In this document: one piece after another, positions 37,797-47,429 of the stretch | Numbering within the stretch: position 1 is the stretch's first letter | Layout of the letters: every line of letters starts with the position of its first letter | Assembly: GCF_019469165.1 (NCBI RefSeq) | Contig: NZ_CP048263.1 | Span: 2,340,494 to 2,404,493, forward strand | Reading direction: 5' to 3' | From: Gilliamella sp. ESL0443 | Lineage (GTDB): Bacteria; Pseudomonadota; Gammaproteobacteria; Enterobacterales; Orbaceae | Length of the DNA: 64,000 bases | Translations under genes and position numbers: made by a program | The notes under the pieces: model-generated | Told to the model about the DNA's origin: nothing | The model's database searches: none | The model's input: the letters and a program-made list of their open reading frames with translations, nothing else

Positions 37797-37837
37797 ACTA
37801 TAGTATAAAAATTAAAGTAAAATTTTAGAGATATACT

Positions 37838-38650
37838 TTATTGTAATAAAGACAGTACAGATTGAGGTACTTGGTTAGCTTGTGCTAATACTGAAGTACC
37901 TGCTTGTTGTAAAATTTGACCACGAGTCATATTAGAGACTTCTTCAGCATAATCTGCATCTTCAATACGGCTACGCGCAGAGCTTAAGTTATTTACTGTA
38001 TTGTTGATGTTAGTTACAGTTGACTCAAAACGATTTTGTACCGCACCAAGCTCACCACGTAATTCATCAATTTTTGATAATGCAGCATCAAGTGTTTTTA
38101 AAGGATCTGCTGTTGGGCTTGAAGAAACATTAAATGAAGCTAAACCGAGTTCAGTACTGTCAATTTTTTTCAAATTGATTTCAATAGTTTCACCATCATT
38201 TGCACCCACTTGTATTTTAAGTGTTTTATCAGCAGATAATACTTTAGTACCATTGAAATCAGTTTGTTTAGATACACGGTCTATCTCTTCTAAACGTTGA
38301 TCAATTTCGTTTTGAATTGATTCTAAATCGCTTTGAGAGTTTGTACCATTTGCCGCTTGAACAGTCAATTCACGAATACGTTGAACGTTGTTATTAATTT
38401 CGTTTAATGCACCTTCAGTTGTTTGAGCTAAAGAGATACCGTCATTTGCATTACGTGCAGCTTGAGTTAAACCACGAATATTTGAAGAAAAACGATTAGC
38501 GATTGCTTGACCTGCTGCATCATCTTTAGCGCTATTGATACGCATACCTGATGATAGACGCTCAATTGCAGTTCCAAGAACACTTTGAGAATTATTCAGA
38601 TTGTTTCTTGCCATTAAAGACATAGTATTGGTATTAATTACCTGTGCCAT
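37838..38650 (-). CDS. fliC: Flagellin
   Basis: This is the filament subunit. The 270 residues carry the conserved N-terminal D0/D1 (MAQVINTNTMSLMARNNLNNSQSVLGTAIERLSSGMRINSAKDDAAGQAIANRF) and C-terminal D1/D0 (SRIEDADYAEEVSNMTRGQILQQAGTSVLAQANQVPQSVLSLL). The middle is only a short linker, so the surface-exposed D2/D3 domains are absent. A good ribosome site (AGGAG) and a near-perfect sigma-28 promoter precede it. It is the only flagellin gene in the window. Confidence 0.97.
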   Translation of the reverse strand: MAQVINTNTMSLMARNNLNNSQSVLGTAIERLSSGMRINSAKDDAAGQAIANRFSSNIRGLTQAARNANDGISLAQTTEGALNEINNNVQRIRELTVQAANGTNSQSDLESIQNEIDQRLEEIDRVSKQTDFNGTKVLSADKTLKIQVGANDGETIEINLKKIDSTELGLASFNVSSSPTADPLKTLDAALSKIDELRGELGAVQNRFESTVTNINNTVNNLSSARSRIEDADYAEEVSNMTRGQILQQAGTSVLAQANQVPQSVLSLLQ

Positions 38651-38727
38651 TTTTATCTCCTTTAATATGATTAGTTAGATCAACGAGATATTGAAAATAT
38701 TATTCAATACTTTTGCTGATGATTTAG

Positions 38728-38754
38728 TTATCGGTATTAAAAAAAGAAACTTTA
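38728..38754 (-). promoter_or_regulatory. Sigma-28 promoter of fliC
   Basis: On the minus strand: -35 TAAAGTTT (perfect), 11-base spacer, -10 ACCGATAA (one mismatch). Transcription would begin near 38721, about 70 bases before the fliC ATG. Confidence 0.9.
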
Positions 38755-39233
38755 ATATTTTTTTAATTTTTATTTTATGTCGTCGAATAAAACCGAATAA
38801 CTAATTAAGTTTGATAAAACGCTCAGAGGTCCTAATACATTTTTATATGTAAATTAATCGGTAAAAAACAGTTGATAGCCTTATTTAATAAAGGCCAAGG
38901 CAAAACCGCCTAAACTCCTATCTATTTAAATAATTGCAATATATTTACTAATAATAGAAATTATATTAGAAAGATCACTACTTAATTTTATTTTTAAATT
39001 ACGCCCACCATCCTTAAAAACATTTAGCTTTTAACACTCTGGAATATCAAAGCTCATTGATTAAAAAGATAATTTATAACTCCAGCAGCAATATATCACC
39101 TACATCTTTTTACAGTGCAAAATTGATATGGATATAACATTGATAACTGAATAAATAACTGGTTTTTGAATAGATAAAATCGCCTAGCAATATATGCATT
39201 GCCAAAACCTAATTATTTATTAGTAAAAATATC

Positions 39234-39260
39234 TAAACTTTTTATTACATCAGTCGATAA
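39234..39260 (+). promoter_or_regulatory. Sigma-28 promoter of fliD-fliS-fliT
   Basis: -35 TAAACTTT (one mismatch), 11-base spacer, -10 GTCGATAA (one mismatch to GCCGATAA). Transcription would begin near 39267, about 30 bases before the fliD ATG. Confidence 0.87.
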
Positions 39261-39298
39261 AACAAGAGATGAAAGAATTTATAATAGGATAATAAAAC

Positions 39299-40732
39299 AT
39301 GGCAATGAGTATATTGGGGATTGGTTCTGGTATTGATTTAAATGAAGTATTAGATCAATTAGAAGCGGTAGAAAAAAACCGTCTTACGCCAATAAAAGCA
39401 CAGCAAAAAACAATTAATAATAAAATAAGCGGTTTTGGCAAATTAAAAAGTGCATTATCAACATTTAATAGCGCAACAGCAAAACTACAAAAAAAAGAGC
39501 TGTTCCAAGCTAGAACGGTATCGGGCAATGACAACTACTTTACTACTAACGTAAGTAGCAATGCTCAATTAGGTAATTATGCAGTGAGTGTGCAACAACT
39601 TGCTAGCGCACACAGCGTTGCTACTAATACAATAAACGATAAACAAACAGCGTTAGGTAACAATAATGAAACGCGAACAATCACCATCGAACAAGCTAAT
39701 GGTCAAAAATTAAATGTCACTTTAGGCAAAGATGAAACATCCTTAGAATCAATCGCAAATGCAATTAACCAAGCTAAAGTGGTTAATGAAGATGGCTCAA
39801 TCAGTGAATCTCCCGTTAATGCAACAATTGTTCGTTCAGGAACCGATAGCTATCAACTGGTTATCACATCTAAAGAAACGGGTGAACAACAAACTATAAC
39901 TTCAATATCATCCGATGATGAAAAACTCAATTCATTAGTTGGTTTTGATATTAATCAAGCTGATTCATCAGCAATGAGCGAAGTCGCTAAAGCGCAAGAT
40001 GCTAAATTTAGTTTTAATGGTATTACCGTCAATAGTGCATCAAATACCGTTAAAGATGTCATCCCTGGCGTTGATATCACTTTAAAAGCAGTAACCACCA
40101 CATCGCAAAATTTAACTATTAACGCAGATAACGAAAAAACCCAAGAGGCACTTAAAGAGTGGGTGGAGGCATTTAATCAATTACAATCAACGATATCAAC
40201 CTTAACTCAATTTACTGCTAGTGATGCCAATTCAGATGAATTAAATAGTAATAATGGACCACTGGTTGGTGATTCAACACTACGTAATATAGATCAAAGT
40301 ATCCGATCTATCTTTTCGAAAGGTCAAGCTGGTGAAATCTCTGTATTGGCTCAAATCGGTATCAATATGGATAGTAATGGCAAGCTAATTATTAAAGAAA
40401 ACGAATTAGAAAAAGCCCTCAAAGAAAACAGTGAAGCAGTCGCCATGCTATTTATTGGTGATGGTGAAACGACAGGCATAGCTAACGAAGTATGTGCCAA
40501 AGTGAGTAGCTTCATTGATAGTGATGGCATGATTGATACCGCAACTAACGGCTTAAACTCAACCTTAAAATCATTAGATAAACGCTATGATCAAGTTAAC
40601 AACTCTATTGACCAAACTATTGAACGTTATCGTGTACAGTTTACTAAATTAGATATCTTGATCAATGAATTAAATGGTATGAGCAATTACTTAACCACAC
40701 AATTCGAAATGATGGCGAACATGAAAAAATAA
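39299..40732 (+). CDS. fliD: Flagellar filament cap protein FliD (HAP2)
   Basis: FliD caps the filament and folds incoming flagellin. The 477-residue protein has the FliD N-terminal domain (LGIGSGIDLNEVLDQLEAVEKNRLTPIKAQQKTINNKISGFGKL) and a C-terminal coiled-coil domain ending in LTTQFEMMANMKK. The middle contains variable domains with IGINMDSNGKLIIKENELEKAL. It heads the late operon fliD-fliS-fliT. Confidence 0.96.
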   Translation: MAMSILGIGSGIDLNEVLDQLEAVEKNRLTPIKAQQKTINNKISGFGKLKSALSTFNSATAKLQKKELFQARTVSGNDNYFTTNVSSNAQLGNYAVSVQQLASAHSVATNTINDKQTALGNNNETRTITIEQANGQKLNVTLGKDETSLESIANAINQAKVVNEDGSISESPVNATIVRSGTDSYQLVITSKETGEQQTITSISSDDEKLNSLVGFDINQADSSAMSEVAKAQDAKFSFNGITVNSASNTVKDVIPGVDITLKAVTTTSQNLTINADNEKTQEALKEWVEAFNQLQSTISTLTQFTASDANSDELNSNNGPLVGDSTLRNIDQSIRSIFSKGQAGEISVLAQIGINMDSNGKLIIKENELEKALKENSEAVAMLFIGDGETTGIANEVCAKVSSFIDSDGMIDTATNGLNSTLKSLDKRYDQVNNSIDQTIERYRVQFTKLDILINELNGMSNYLTTQFEMMANMKK

Positions 40733-40743
40733 GGAATATAAAA

Positions 40744-41112
40744 ATGGGAGTTCAAGCTTATAAGCAAGTTAATTTAGAAACGAGTGTTAATCAGGCTTCG
40801 CCACATCAGCTTATTGTTTTATTATTCGAGGGCGCACTTAATGCTATTCGTTTAGCTGAGTTATATATAGAAAAAGGGAATATTGCAGGCAAAGGGCAAG
40901 CCATTTCGAAAGCAATTAATATTATAGATAATGGACTTAAGAGTTCACTTGATCTAGAGCAAGGTGGTGAAATTGCCGAAAATTTAGATCAATTATATCA
41001 ATACATCAGTCAGCAGTTGGTTTTAGCCAATTTACATAATGATAAAGACAAACTGCAAGTCTGTTTTAATTTGCTTGATAACATTGCTCAAGCTTGGCGG
41101 GAGATAGCATAG
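40744..41112 (+). CDS. fliS: Flagellin export chaperone FliS
   Basis: FliS binds the C-terminus of flagellin and keeps it unpolymerised before export. The 122-residue helical protein shows YKQVNLETSVNQASPHQLIVLLFEGALNAIRLAE and the central GQAISKAINIIDNGLKSSLDLEQGGEIAENLDQLYQYI, both diagnostic. It lies 11 bp after fliD; fliT starts 2 bp after its stop. Confidence 0.96.
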   Translation: MGVQAYKQVNLETSVNQASPHQLIVLLFEGALNAIRLAELYIEKGNIAGKGQAISKAINIIDNGLKSSLDLEQGGEIAENLDQLYQYISQQLVLANLHNDKDKLQVCFNLLDNIAQAWREIA

Positions 41113-41114
41113 TT

Positions 41115-41459
41115 ATGGGAATATCAGTTTTAAATAATAATTTATTATTAGAACAATATGAAAAGCTTAATTATGTTGTTGAGCAAATGCTAATTAATGC
41201 ACAAAAAGAAAACTGGGAATTATTAATCAGCTGGCAAGCTCAATACCACCAATTATCTAAAGATATCCAACTAATTGATACGATACCATCACCACAGCAA
41301 GATATGATTCGAATGTATATCAATAATATTTTGGGTTATCAAGAGCAATTAGAACAATTAATACATCTACGGCATGATGAACTTACCAGACTCATTGGCG
41401 AGCAGGTTAATTATCAAACTAAAATAGACAGTTACCAAAAAATTGCCAACCTAGCATAA
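41115..41459 (+). CDS. fliT: Flagellar chaperone FliT
   Basis: FliT is the chaperone of FliD and, in enterobacteria, an inhibitor of FlhDC. The 114-residue helical protein begins MGISVLNNNLLLEQYEKLNYVVEQML. It includes NWELLISWQAQYHQL and a C-terminal charged helix ending LIGEQVNYQTKIDSYQKIANLA. I chose the ATG at 41115, preceded by GGGAG, rather than the longer TTG frame from 41094. Sequence similarity is low, as usual for FliT; position after fliS supports the call. Confidence 0.85.
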   Translation: MGISVLNNNLLLEQYEKLNYVVEQMLINAQKENWELLISWQAQYHQLSKDIQLIDTIPSPQQDMIRMYINNILGYQEQLEQLIHLRHDELTRLIGEQVNYQTKIDSYQKIANLA

Positions 41460-41494
41460 TTCACTAAGTAATCAAAAAAATAGACTAAAAATAA

Positions 41495-41548
41495 TTGAGG
41501 AGCGGGGTTTTTTTGCATATTAGAATCGCTAAAAACCCCGCTCCTCAA
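41495..41548. terminator. Long bidirectional terminator with 18-bp perfect stem
   Basis: TTGAGGAGCGGGGTTTTT (41495-41512) is repeated in perfect inverted form at 41531-41548 with an 18-base loop, followed by CTTTTTTTATT. It separates fliT from converging fliE and can terminate both. A nearly identical single arm occurs at 52785-52802. Confidence 0.88.
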
Positions 41549-41694
41549 CTTTTTTTATTATCAAATTAAACTAGTTAAGGTTATAAAAGGTGAATAGTAG
41601 GCTGACTTTTTAACAATATAGATGAAAACCAATTTTTGATAAAAATTGGCAGTTGATGAATGGCGATTTTTAAACAAATAGAATCATTAATAAA

Positions 41695-42006
41695 TTAAAC
41701 ATTCATATTCATGATTTCTTGATACGCTGCTACTAACTTATTTCTAACTTGCACGCCAAATTGCAAAGAAACCGAAGACTTTTGCATATTAACCATTACT
41801 TCATTTAATGAAACATTAGGTTCACCCATTTCAAAAGCTTTAGCTTGCTTACTTGCCTCAATTTGAGTTTGGCTAATTTTATCTAATGCCATTTTTAATT
41901 CAGCAACAAAATTTTGCTCTTTACTTACCTGTTGATTCGAAGAAAAATCCAATTTAGTTGCCGGATTAAAAGCCTCGATACTGTTCATCATATTAATTAT
42001 ATTCAT
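41695..42006 (-). CDS. fliE: Flagellar hook-basal body adaptor FliE
   Basis: FliE links the MS ring to the proximal rod. The 103-residue protein has the C-terminal block [45 protein letters not shown], which identifies the family. It stands alone on the minus strand, divergent from fliF with a 153-bp gap, the same arrangement as in E. coli. Confidence 0.96.
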   Translation of the reverse strand: MNIINMMNSIEAFNPATKLDFSSNQQVSKEQNFVAELKMALDKISQTQIEASKQAKAFEMGEPNVSLNEVMVNMQKSSVSLQFGVQVRNKLVAAYQEIMNMNV

Positions 42007-42159
42007 CTTAATAAAATTACCGCTTAAATTATCACAAAGATAACAATCTAAAAGCGATAACTAAAGGGTAAAGCATGTGCTTTTTTAGCTATTGATTTTT
42101 ATAAATACACAGATAATAGACCCTAGAATTAATCTAACCTGTTTAGAATTAGGATACAT

Positions 42160-43854
42160 ATGGATAGCCAGTCAGTAGGTAACAAAGGCGAATCAATATT
42201 GAATAAGTTACCATTTATCAATCAATTAAAACAAAATCGAAAAATGCTGCTCCTTATTGTAGGAGTGATCGTAATAGCTATAAGTAGTATCACCTATTTA
42301 TGGCTTAAGAGTGATGATTACGGTGTGCTATTTAGTAATTTGAATGATAAAGATGGCGGTGAAATCATTAGCCAACTTGATAAGATGAATATTCCTTATA
42401 AGTTTTCATCATCCGGCACAACGATCTTAATTCCCGAAAATAAAATTTATGATACTCGCCTACGAATTGCTCAACAAGGTTTACCTAAAGGCGGTGCTAT
42501 CGGTTTTGAACTGCTTGATAAAGAAAGTTTTGGAATGAGCCAGTTCAATGAACAAATCAATTATCAACGAGCATTAGAAGGCGAATTATCCAGAACGATT
42601 TCAATCATTAGTAGTGTTGATGATGCCAGAGTGCATTTGGCTATGCCAAAACCCTCTTTATTTGTTAGAGAAAGAAAATTCCCTTCTGCATCAGTCGCAT
42701 TAACTTTATTACCTGGTCGCTCGCTATCTCAAGGTCAAATTGACGCTATTATCCACTTAATTTCAAGTAGTGTGCCGGAATTACAAGCGGATAAAGTCAC
42801 TATCATCGATCAAAACGGTAATTTATTGACTGGAGAAAAATACCGCGATACTAACGTTAATGTTGCCCAATTAGAATATAGTGAACGAATCGAAAATTTG
42901 GTGCGTGAACGCGTAGAAAAAATCATTATACCAATTTTAGGTAAACAAAATGTTAAAGTTCAAGTTAATGCTGACATTGACTTTAGCCGTCAGGAATCAA
43001 CATCCGAAATCTATGATCCTAATAGCGATGTTAACAATCAAACCATTCGCAGTAAGCAGCAAGTTGAAAACCGTCAATTAGCATCAAGCAATGCTATTGG
43101 TGGTGTACCAGGGGCTTTATCTAACCAACCAGTACCAACACCAAGTGCACCAATTGATGGAGAGAATGAAGTAAAAGATAAAGACGACAAGCAAAAAATG
43201 TATCATTTACAATCCAATAATACGTTGAACTTTGAAGTTAATCGTCAAATTATTCATAGCAAAATTCCTGAAGGTCGTATCAAGCGCTTATCTGTCGCGG
43301 TTCTAGTTAATTACAAATTTGCGACAATCAATAAAATTGCATCGTCAAATGAAGAAAATCAAAAAAATGAAGCGGTCGAAAAATGGGTAAAACTCGATAA
43401 AGAAGAGCTTACTCATATTGAAGCACTAGCACGTCAAGCTATGGGATTTTCTGACTTGCGTGGTGATTCATTAACGGTAGCAAATTTGAAATTTACAGAT
43501 CAAATAGATGATGAAAATGACGCCATCACCTTTTTACAAAAACATGAAGTTTACGACATGCTGAAAACGGCAATTAAATATCTAATTTATATCTTAATAA
43601 TATGGTATGCATGGCGAAAAGTACTGCGTTCGGTATGGGTTAAGATTCAAAGACAATACCTCAATACGGATAAATCTGACGGCACGATGGGCGCTGAAGA
43701 TAAGCTTGATTATAAAGCACACAGTAAACTGCAACAGAAAATTTTTGAAGATAATATGCAACAACAGCAATACATCCGAAAAATTGTCGAAAAAGATCCT
43801 CGTGTAATGGCTCTCATTATTCGTGGTTGGATGAACAAGAAGGACACCGAGTAA
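42160..43854 (+). CDS. fliF: Flagellar MS-ring protein FliF
   Basis: FliF forms the inner-membrane MS ring on which the flagellum is built. The 564-residue protein has two membrane segments (about 31-49 and 466-486) flanking a large periplasmic region. YRVLFSNL-type YGVLFSNLNDKDGGEIISQLDKMNIPY and the ring-building motif (DARVHLAMPKPSLFVRERKFPSASVALTL) are present. The cytosolic C-terminus ends in a FliG-binding segment (DPRVMALIIRGWM). The stop overlaps fliG (TAATG). Confidence 0.97.
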   Translation: MDSQSVGNKGESILNKLPFINQLKQNRKMLLLIVGVIVIAISSITYLWLKSDDYGVLFSNLNDKDGGEIISQLDKMNIPYKFSSSGTTILIPENKIYDTRLRIAQQGLPKGGAIGFELLDKESFGMSQFNEQINYQRALEGELSRTISIISSVDDARVHLAMPKPSLFVRERKFPSASVALTLLPGRSLSQGQIDAIIHLISSSVPELQADKVTIIDQNGNLLTGEKYRDTNVNVAQLEYSERIENLVRERVEKIIIPILGKQNVKVQVNADIDFSRQESTSEIYDPNSDVNNQTIRSKQQVENRQLASSNAIGGVPGALSNQPVPTPSAPIDGENEVKDKDDKQKMYHLQSNNTLNFEVNRQIIHSKIPEGRIKRLSVAVLVNYKFATINKIASSNEENQKNEAVEKWVKLDKEELTHIEALARQAMGFSDLRGDSLTVANLKFTDQIDDENDAITFLQKHEVYDMLKTAIKYLIYILIIWYAWRKVLRSVWVKIQRQYLNTDKSDGTMGAEDKLDYKAHSKLQQKIFEDNMQQQQYIRKIVEKDPRVMALIIRGWMNKKDTE

Positions 43855-44852
43855 TGAATTTAAGTGAATCTCAAAAAGCAGCGACAATTTTAATGATTTT
43901 AGGTGAAGAATTAGCTGCAAAAGTAATGCAATTTTTAGACCATAAAGAGGTACAACAAATTAGTAGTGCCATGATGGGATTGCCACAATTAACACAAGAA
44001 CAACTCAAAAATATTCTTAATGAGTGTCAAACCACACTTGATGATTGTGCCGTATTAAATACCGATACTAATGGCTATCTACGAAAAGTTCTCGAAAAAT
44101 CAATTGGTAGTGATAAAGCCAGCCGTCTACTTGATGAACTATTAGATACCGATATTGAAGATACTACCGATGGCTTAAAAATGCTTAACTTTGTTGATGC
44201 GGCCAGAGCTGTTGATTTGGTTAAGAAAGAGCATCCACAAATTATCGCCACAATTTTAGTTCACTTAAATCGTGACTTAGCTGCTGAGATATTAAATCTA
44301 TTTGATGATGATCTGCGTAATGATGTAATGCTACGTATTGCAACCTTCGGTGGAGTAGAGCCTTCAGCGTTAGAGGTATTATCAACATCGTTATCAACTT
44401 TACTACATGGACAAAATATTAAACTTAATAATATGGGGGGTATCCGCACCGCAGCAGAAATCATCAACCTGATGAAATCACAACAAGAAGAATTGGTTAT
44501 CAATGCATTACGTGATTATGACAATGAGTTAGCTCAAAAAATCATTGATGAAATGTTCTTATTCGAAAATCTGGTTGATGTGGATGATAGAAGTATCCAA
44601 CGTCTACTCAAAGATGTGGATAATGAAACCTTAATTATTGCCCTGAAAGGTGCGACAGAACCATTACGGGAAAAATTATTATCGAATATGTCGCAACGTG
44701 CTGCATCTATATTACGTGAAGATTTAGAAAACAGACCACCAGTGCGCTTGTCACAAGTTGAAACCGAACAGAAGAAAATTTTGGTTATTGCTCGTCGTTT
44801 AGCTGAAACCGGTGAGATGATCTTAAGTAGCGGTGATGATGAATATGTATAA
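43854..44852 (+). CDS. fliG: Flagellar motor switch protein FliG
   Basis: FliG is the rotor component contacted by the stator and sets rotation direction with FliM and FliN. The ATG at 43854 gives 332 residues, essentially the E. coli length. A longer frame from TTG 43827 only adds out-of-family residues. ESQKAATILMILGEELAAKVMQFLD, EHPQIIATILVHL and the C-terminal charged helix (LIIALKGATEPLREKLLSNMSQRAASILREDLE) are visible. Confidence 0.97.
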   Translation: MNLSESQKAATILMILGEELAAKVMQFLDHKEVQQISSAMMGLPQLTQEQLKNILNECQTTLDDCAVLNTDTNGYLRKVLEKSIGSDKASRLLDELLDTDIEDTTDGLKMLNFVDAARAVDLVKKEHPQIIATILVHLNRDLAAEILNLFDDDLRNDVMLRIATFGGVEPSALEVLSTSLSTLLHGQNIKLNNMGGIRTAAEIINLMKSQQEELVINALRDYDNELAQKIIDEMFLFENLVDVDDRSIQRLLKDVDNETLIIALKGATEPLREKLLSNMSQRAASILREDLENRPPVRLSQVETEQKKILVIARRLAETGEMILSSGDDEYV

Positions 44853-45594
44853 TCAAGCTAATACCTTAACTTGGAAACCATTACACTTTCAAGATTTAGC
44901 AGAATCATCACCACTCATTCCTGAAACCGATGGGCTAGAAGAGTGTGAACCAGAACTTGAAATAGTCGATGAGGCCGATACCAATTTTATTGATATTAAT
45001 AGCCCTGAAATAACGCTAGAACTTGAAAATATCAAACAACAAGCACGAGAAGAAGCCTATCAAGAAGGTTTTAATCTAGGTAAAGAAGAAGGTTTCAATA
45101 TTGGTAAACAAACAGGGTATGAGGAAGGGTTAACAATAGGCCAACAAGAAGGCCTGGAGAAAATAGAACAACAGATAAACGAAGAAAAATTAAATACTGT
45201 TGAATCCATCAAAAATCTAGCAATTCATTTTCAGCAGTCAATTAATCAAATTGATGAAAAAATTGTACCAAAGCTATTTGATCTCGCTTTACTTGCCGCT
45301 GAAAAAACTGTTGGTTCGTTATCCAAAGTAAAACAAAAGCAATTAATGCATTCGATCAAGTCATTAATTGAACAAAATACAATTGCACCGATTGTGGTTC
45401 GAATCAATCCGAATGATTTTTTATGGCTAGAGCCACAGCTAGATGATCAACTAAAAAACGAATGGCAATTTATTGCCGATGCAAATATAGAATTAGGTGG
45501 CTGCAAAATATTTACTGAAACAAATGAGATCGACGCAAGTATAACCAATCACTGGCAAATTATTTCTGACACAGTGCATGGAGATGAGCGTTAA
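44836..45594 (+). CDS. fliH: Flagellar export ATPase regulator FliH
   Basis: FliH holds the ATPase FliI and delivers it to the export gate. The about 252-residue protein has a proline/acid-rich N-terminus with [10 protein letters not shown] and a striking run of GxxxG-type repeats ([33 protein letters not shown], about residues 75-110), which form the central helix. The FliI-binding C-terminal domain follows. Possible starts are GTG 44833 and ATG 44836, 44839 and 44845; all overlap or abut fliG's end. It overlaps fliI by 17 bases. Confidence 0.92.
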   Translation: MMNMYNQANTLTWKPLHFQDLAESSPLIPETDGLEECEPELEIVDEADTNFIDINSPEITLELENIKQQAREEAYQEGFNLGKEEGFNIGKQTGYEEGLTIGQQEGLEKIEQQINEEKLNTVESIKNLAIHFQQSINQIDEKIVPKLFDLALLAAEKTVGSLSKVKQKQLMHSIKSLIEQNTIAPIVVRINPNDFLWLEPQLDDQLKNEWQFIADANIELGGCKIFTETNEIDASITNHWQIISDTVHGDER

Positions 45595-46981
45595 GGTGAG
45601 CTTTTGTACGCAATGGGCAACTAAAATTGATAGTGCTAAACAGAAATTAGAGTCTGCATCTTTAATTCGTCAATATGGTCGATTGGTTAAAGCGTCTGGT
45701 CTTGTTCTAGAAGCTATTGGTTTAAAACTACCATTAGGATCCAACTGTTTTGTTGAACGACAATTAGATGGCAAAATCCAAGCGGTTGAGTGTGAAGTAA
45801 TTGGTTTTAAAGGAAAAACACTATACCTCATGCCGTTTGAATCAACAGACGGTATATTACTCGATGCAAGAGTTTATACATCACAATATGATTTAACACA
45901 TTTTAGCCACAAAGTTTTACCAATTGGTATGGGGTTATTAGGCCGAGTTGTCGATGCAATGGGAAAACCTCTCGATGGCAAACCATTACCTGAAGATATC
46001 GAATATGAAGGATTAATTAATAAAACACTAAATCCGCTAACCCGAACACCAATTCATCAAGTTCTCGATGTTGGCATTCGTGCAATCAATGCATTATTAA
46101 CCGTTGGTCAAGGTCAGCGAATGGGGCTTTTTGCAGGTTCAGGCGTTGGTAAAAGTGTTTTACTTGGCATGATGGCAAGATACACCAAAGCCGATATTAT
46201 TGTGGTTGGTTTAATCGGTGAGCGAGGTCGAGAAGTAAAAGATTTTATTGAAAATATTTTAGGTGAAGAGGGCTTAGCTCGATCTGTTGTTGTTGCCGCG
46301 CCTGCTGATGTATCGCCATTATTACGTCTACAAGGTGCAGCCTACGCGACTAAAATTGCTGAAAAATTTCGTGACCAAGGATTTAATGTATTACTCATTA
46401 TGGATTCATTAACACGATACGCCATGGCACAACGTGAAATAGCCTTAGCGATCGGTGAACCACCAGCGACTAAAGGATATCCTCCTTCAGTATTTGCAAA
46501 ATTACCAGCATTAGTTGAAAGAGCCGGTAATGACGCTGAAGGCAAAGGCGCTATTACCGCTTTTTATACCGTGCTAACCGAAGGTGATGACCAGCAAGAT
46601 CCTATCGCTGACTCAGCTAGAGCAATTCTCGACGGACATATTGTTTTATCCCGTTCTCTTGCTGAATCAGGTCATTATCCAGCTATTGATATTGAAGCAT
46701 CAATAAGTCGCGTGATGACAGAACTAACCAAAGACGAAAAAAAATCACGGTTATTTAAGCAATTATTTTCAAGTTTCCAACGAAATCGTGACTTAATTAA
46801 TGTTGGCGCTTATGTAGCAGGAACCGATCCTTTATTAGATAAGGCAATAACGCTTTTTCCTGATATGCAACAATTTTTACAACAAGGAATTTATGAACAT
46901 TGTAGTTATCAAGACGCTTATCAACAGTTAGCAAGAATTGTTGATTCAAACTTAGGAAAGAACAATGGCCAATCAATATAA
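45578..46981 (+). CDS. fliI: Flagellum-specific export ATPase FliI
   Basis: FliI is the hexameric ATPase of the flagellar export apparatus, related to the F1 beta subunit. The 467-residue protein has Walker A ([14 protein letters not shown], about 185-198), [15 protein letters not shown], Walker B ([17 protein letters not shown]) and [30 protein letters not shown]. It matches E. coli FliI almost throughout. The start may be ATG 45578 or 45584, both within fliH. Confidence 0.97.
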   Translation: MEMSVKVSFCTQWATKIDSAKQKLESASLIRQYGRLVKASGLVLEAIGLKLPLGSNCFVERQLDGKIQAVECEVIGFKGKTLYLMPFESTDGILLDARVYTSQYDLTHFSHKVLPIGMGLLGRVVDAMGKPLDGKPLPEDIEYEGLINKTLNPLTRTPIHQVLDVGIRAINALLTVGQGQRMGLFAGSGVGKSVLLGMMARYTKADIIVVGLIGERGREVKDFIENILGEEGLARSVVVAAPADVSPLLRLQGAAYATKIAEKFRDQGFNVLLIMDSLTRYAMAQREIALAIGEPPATKGYPPSVFAKLPALVERAGNDAEGKGAITAFYTVLTEGDDQQDPIADSARAILDGHIVLSRSLAESGHYPAIDIEASISRVMTELTKDEKKSRLFKQLFSSFQRNRDLINVGAYVAGTDPLLDKAITLFPDMQQFLQQGIYEHCSYQDAYQQLARIVDSNLGKNNGQSI

Positions 46982-47429
46982 TGGTAAATTTGCCTTTTTA
47001 ACATTAAAAAAGTTAGCTGAAAAATCAGTCGACGACAAATTGATTAAATTAAAAAATGCGCATGATAATAAGCGTAATGCTCAATCACAACTAAATGTAT
47101 TGAATGATTACTATAATGAGTACCAACAGCGCTTAAATAAAGCGTTATCAGTTGGCATTACAGGATCAGAACTGAACAATTTTAATGCTTTTATTACTGC
47201 TATTGAGCAAGGGATCACACAACAAAAAAAGTTATTGTTAACTTTAGAAATTAAACAAAAACAGATTACCAATGAGCTAAATCAATCACAAAAAAGTCTC
47301 AATACTTACACCACATTATTGGATAAACAAGATAAAAAACGACTGCTACAGCAAAGCCGTTTACAACAAAAATTAACCGATGAATTTGCACAGCAGCAGT
47401 TAGCAAGGAGAATGTTGAATGAATATTAA
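46965..47429 (+). CDS. fliJ: Flagellar export protein FliJ
   Basis: FliJ is a coiled-coil protein that inserts into the FliI ring and contacts FlhA. The 154-residue product is almost entirely helical and rich in Gln, Lys and Leu ([26 protein letters not shown]). [16 protein letters not shown] at its start is typical. It overlaps fliI by 17 bases and fliK by 11, indicating translational coupling across the fliHIJK run. Confidence 0.9.
   Translation: MANQYNGKFAFLTLKKLAEKSVDDKLIKLKNAHDNKRNAQSQLNVLNDYYNEYQQRLNKALSVGITGSELNNFNAFITAIEQGITQQKKLLLTLEIKQKQITNELNQSQKSLNTYTTLLDKQDKKRLLQQSRLQQKLTDEFAQQQLARRMLNEY

Larger units (their letters stand above)
38651..39298. promoter_or_regulatory. 648-bp divergent promoter region between fliC and fliD
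   Basis: The gap holds a sigma-28 promoter near each end (for fliC leftward, fliD rightward). Between them about 480 bp of AT-rich DNA has no convincing ORF, repeat or RNA gene. A small imperfect hairpin (GCCTT...AAGGC near 38880) is the only visible structure. Confidence 0.65.

Noticed and set aside
45051..45160. Short repeats ([27 protein letters not shown]) as a possible repeat array
   Set aside because: This is the normal glycine repeat helix of FliH, not a nucleotide repeat element.
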